Shown here: positions 63,724 through 64,000 of the stretch, piece after piece
Position numbering within the stretch: the first letter of the stretch is position 1
Layout: every line of letters starts with the position of its first letter
From: an uncultured Sphingobacteriaceae bacterium
GTDB lineage: Bacteria; Bacteroidota; Bacteroidia; Sphingobacteriales; Sphingobacteriaceae
Reading direction: 5' to 3'
Assembly (NCBI GenBank): GCA_946480915.1
Contig: CAMLLO010000019.1
Span: 1 to 64,000 of the forward strand
DNA length: 64,000 nt
The notes under the pieces: model-generated
Told to the model about the DNA's origin: nothing
The model's database searches: none
Seen by the model: only the letters and a program-made list of their open reading frames with translations
Made by a program: the position numbers and the translations under genes

Positions 63724-64000
63724 ATGAGTAACATAGTAGCTATAGTTGGACGGCCCAACGTTGGGAAATCCACTTTATATAACCGCTTGACAGAATCGCG
63801 CAAAGCAATTGTAGACGATCAGAGTGGTGTTACACGCGATCGCCATTACGGATCGGCAGAATGGGTGGGAAAGAACTTTACAGTGGTGGATACAGGCGGA
63901 TACGTAGCCAATTCGGCCGATGTATTTGAAGCAGCAATCCGCGAACAGGTATTAATAGCCATCGAAGAAGCGAGCGTAATTCTGTTTATGGTTGACGTTA
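63724..64000 (+). CDS. der: GTPase Der (EngA), N-terminal part
   Basis: The visible 92 residues begin [22 protein letters not shown] (G1), with GVTRDRHYG (G2) and DTGGY (G3, the DTGG form of Der). The protein is cut by the window end. Der has two GTPase domains and acts in 50S subunit assembly. It lies downstream of era in the same orientation, a common Bacteroidota arrangement. Confidence 0.94.
   Translation, partial: MSNIVAIVGRPNVGKSTLYNRLTESRKAIVDDQSGVTRDRHYGSAEWVGKNFTVVDTGGYVANSADVFEAAIREQVLIAIEEASVILFMVDV

Overview
The window looks like a Bacteroidota chromosome, most likely Sphingobacteriaceae (Pedobacter/Mucilaginibacter-like). The evidence is about 40% GC, promoters of the TTG-N19/20-TAnnTTTG type instead of sigma-70 boxes, weak Shine-Dalgarno sequences, many glycoside hydrolases, a Bacteroidetes-type ECF sigma factor, ~800-residue double-module FtsX permeases, two-component-regulator propellers and a FISUMP domain. 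The genus is inferred, not proven.

Layout. (1) 1-16.2 kb is mostly leftward and concerned with glycan and peptide breakdown: a partial GH43-like protein, GH27 alpha-galactosidase, alginate-lyase-fold/ricin lipoprotein, GH29 alpha-L-fucosidase, an orphan ECF sigma factor, a MetF-like protein (rightward), GH2 beta-galactosidase, an M1 aminopeptidase, an S9 dipeptidyl peptidase and a small zinc-ribbon protein. No SusC/SusD pair is present, so this is a CAZyme cluster, not a full PUL. (2) 16.2-18.6 kb has a palindrome-rich intergenic region, then two lipoproteins, one with a DUF4349 domain. (3) 18.7-23.5 kb is a rightward operon: GbsR/MarR regulator, DCC thiol-oxidoreductase membrane protein, TIGR01777 epimerase, small membrane protein, wax-synthase-like MBOAT acyltransferase, SRPBCC protein and another membrane protein. 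It reads as an uncharacterised envelope-lipid pathway under its own regulator. (4) 23.5-49.9 kb is a very large leftward transporter block: one HlyD adaptor, two ATPases, one TolC and eight full-length MacB/FtsX-type permeases in tandem, plus two permease remnants and a DUF4097 beta-repeat protein. A sigma-54 response regulator and its kinase (50.2-52.8 kb) diverge from the adaptor gene and are the likely controllers. (5) 53.4-60.4 kb holds five secreted proteins, three of them beta-propellers of the kind normally fused to histidine kinases. They are followed by a divergent membrane-tethered regulator with a C-terminal OmpR-type winged helix. Five helically phased TGTAAA repeats lie between the regulator and the nearest propeller gene. 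(6) 60.4-62.4 kb is a decayed defence/mobile segment beside tRNA-Glu: a structured RNA candidate upstream of a frameshifted Abi_2/AbiF-type HEPN gene, and an integrase relic. (7) 62.4-64 kb is core genome: tRNA-Glu and initiator tRNA-Met (minus), then era and the start of der (plus). The tRNA and era promoters overlap face to face inside one inverted repeat.

The best candidates for an undescribed system are the propeller lipoproteins with the membrane-tethered wHTH regulator and its phased operator, the GbsR/DCC/epimerase/MBOAT/SRPBCC operon, and the eight-permease array. All functional statements come from reading sequence motifs; no database search was run.
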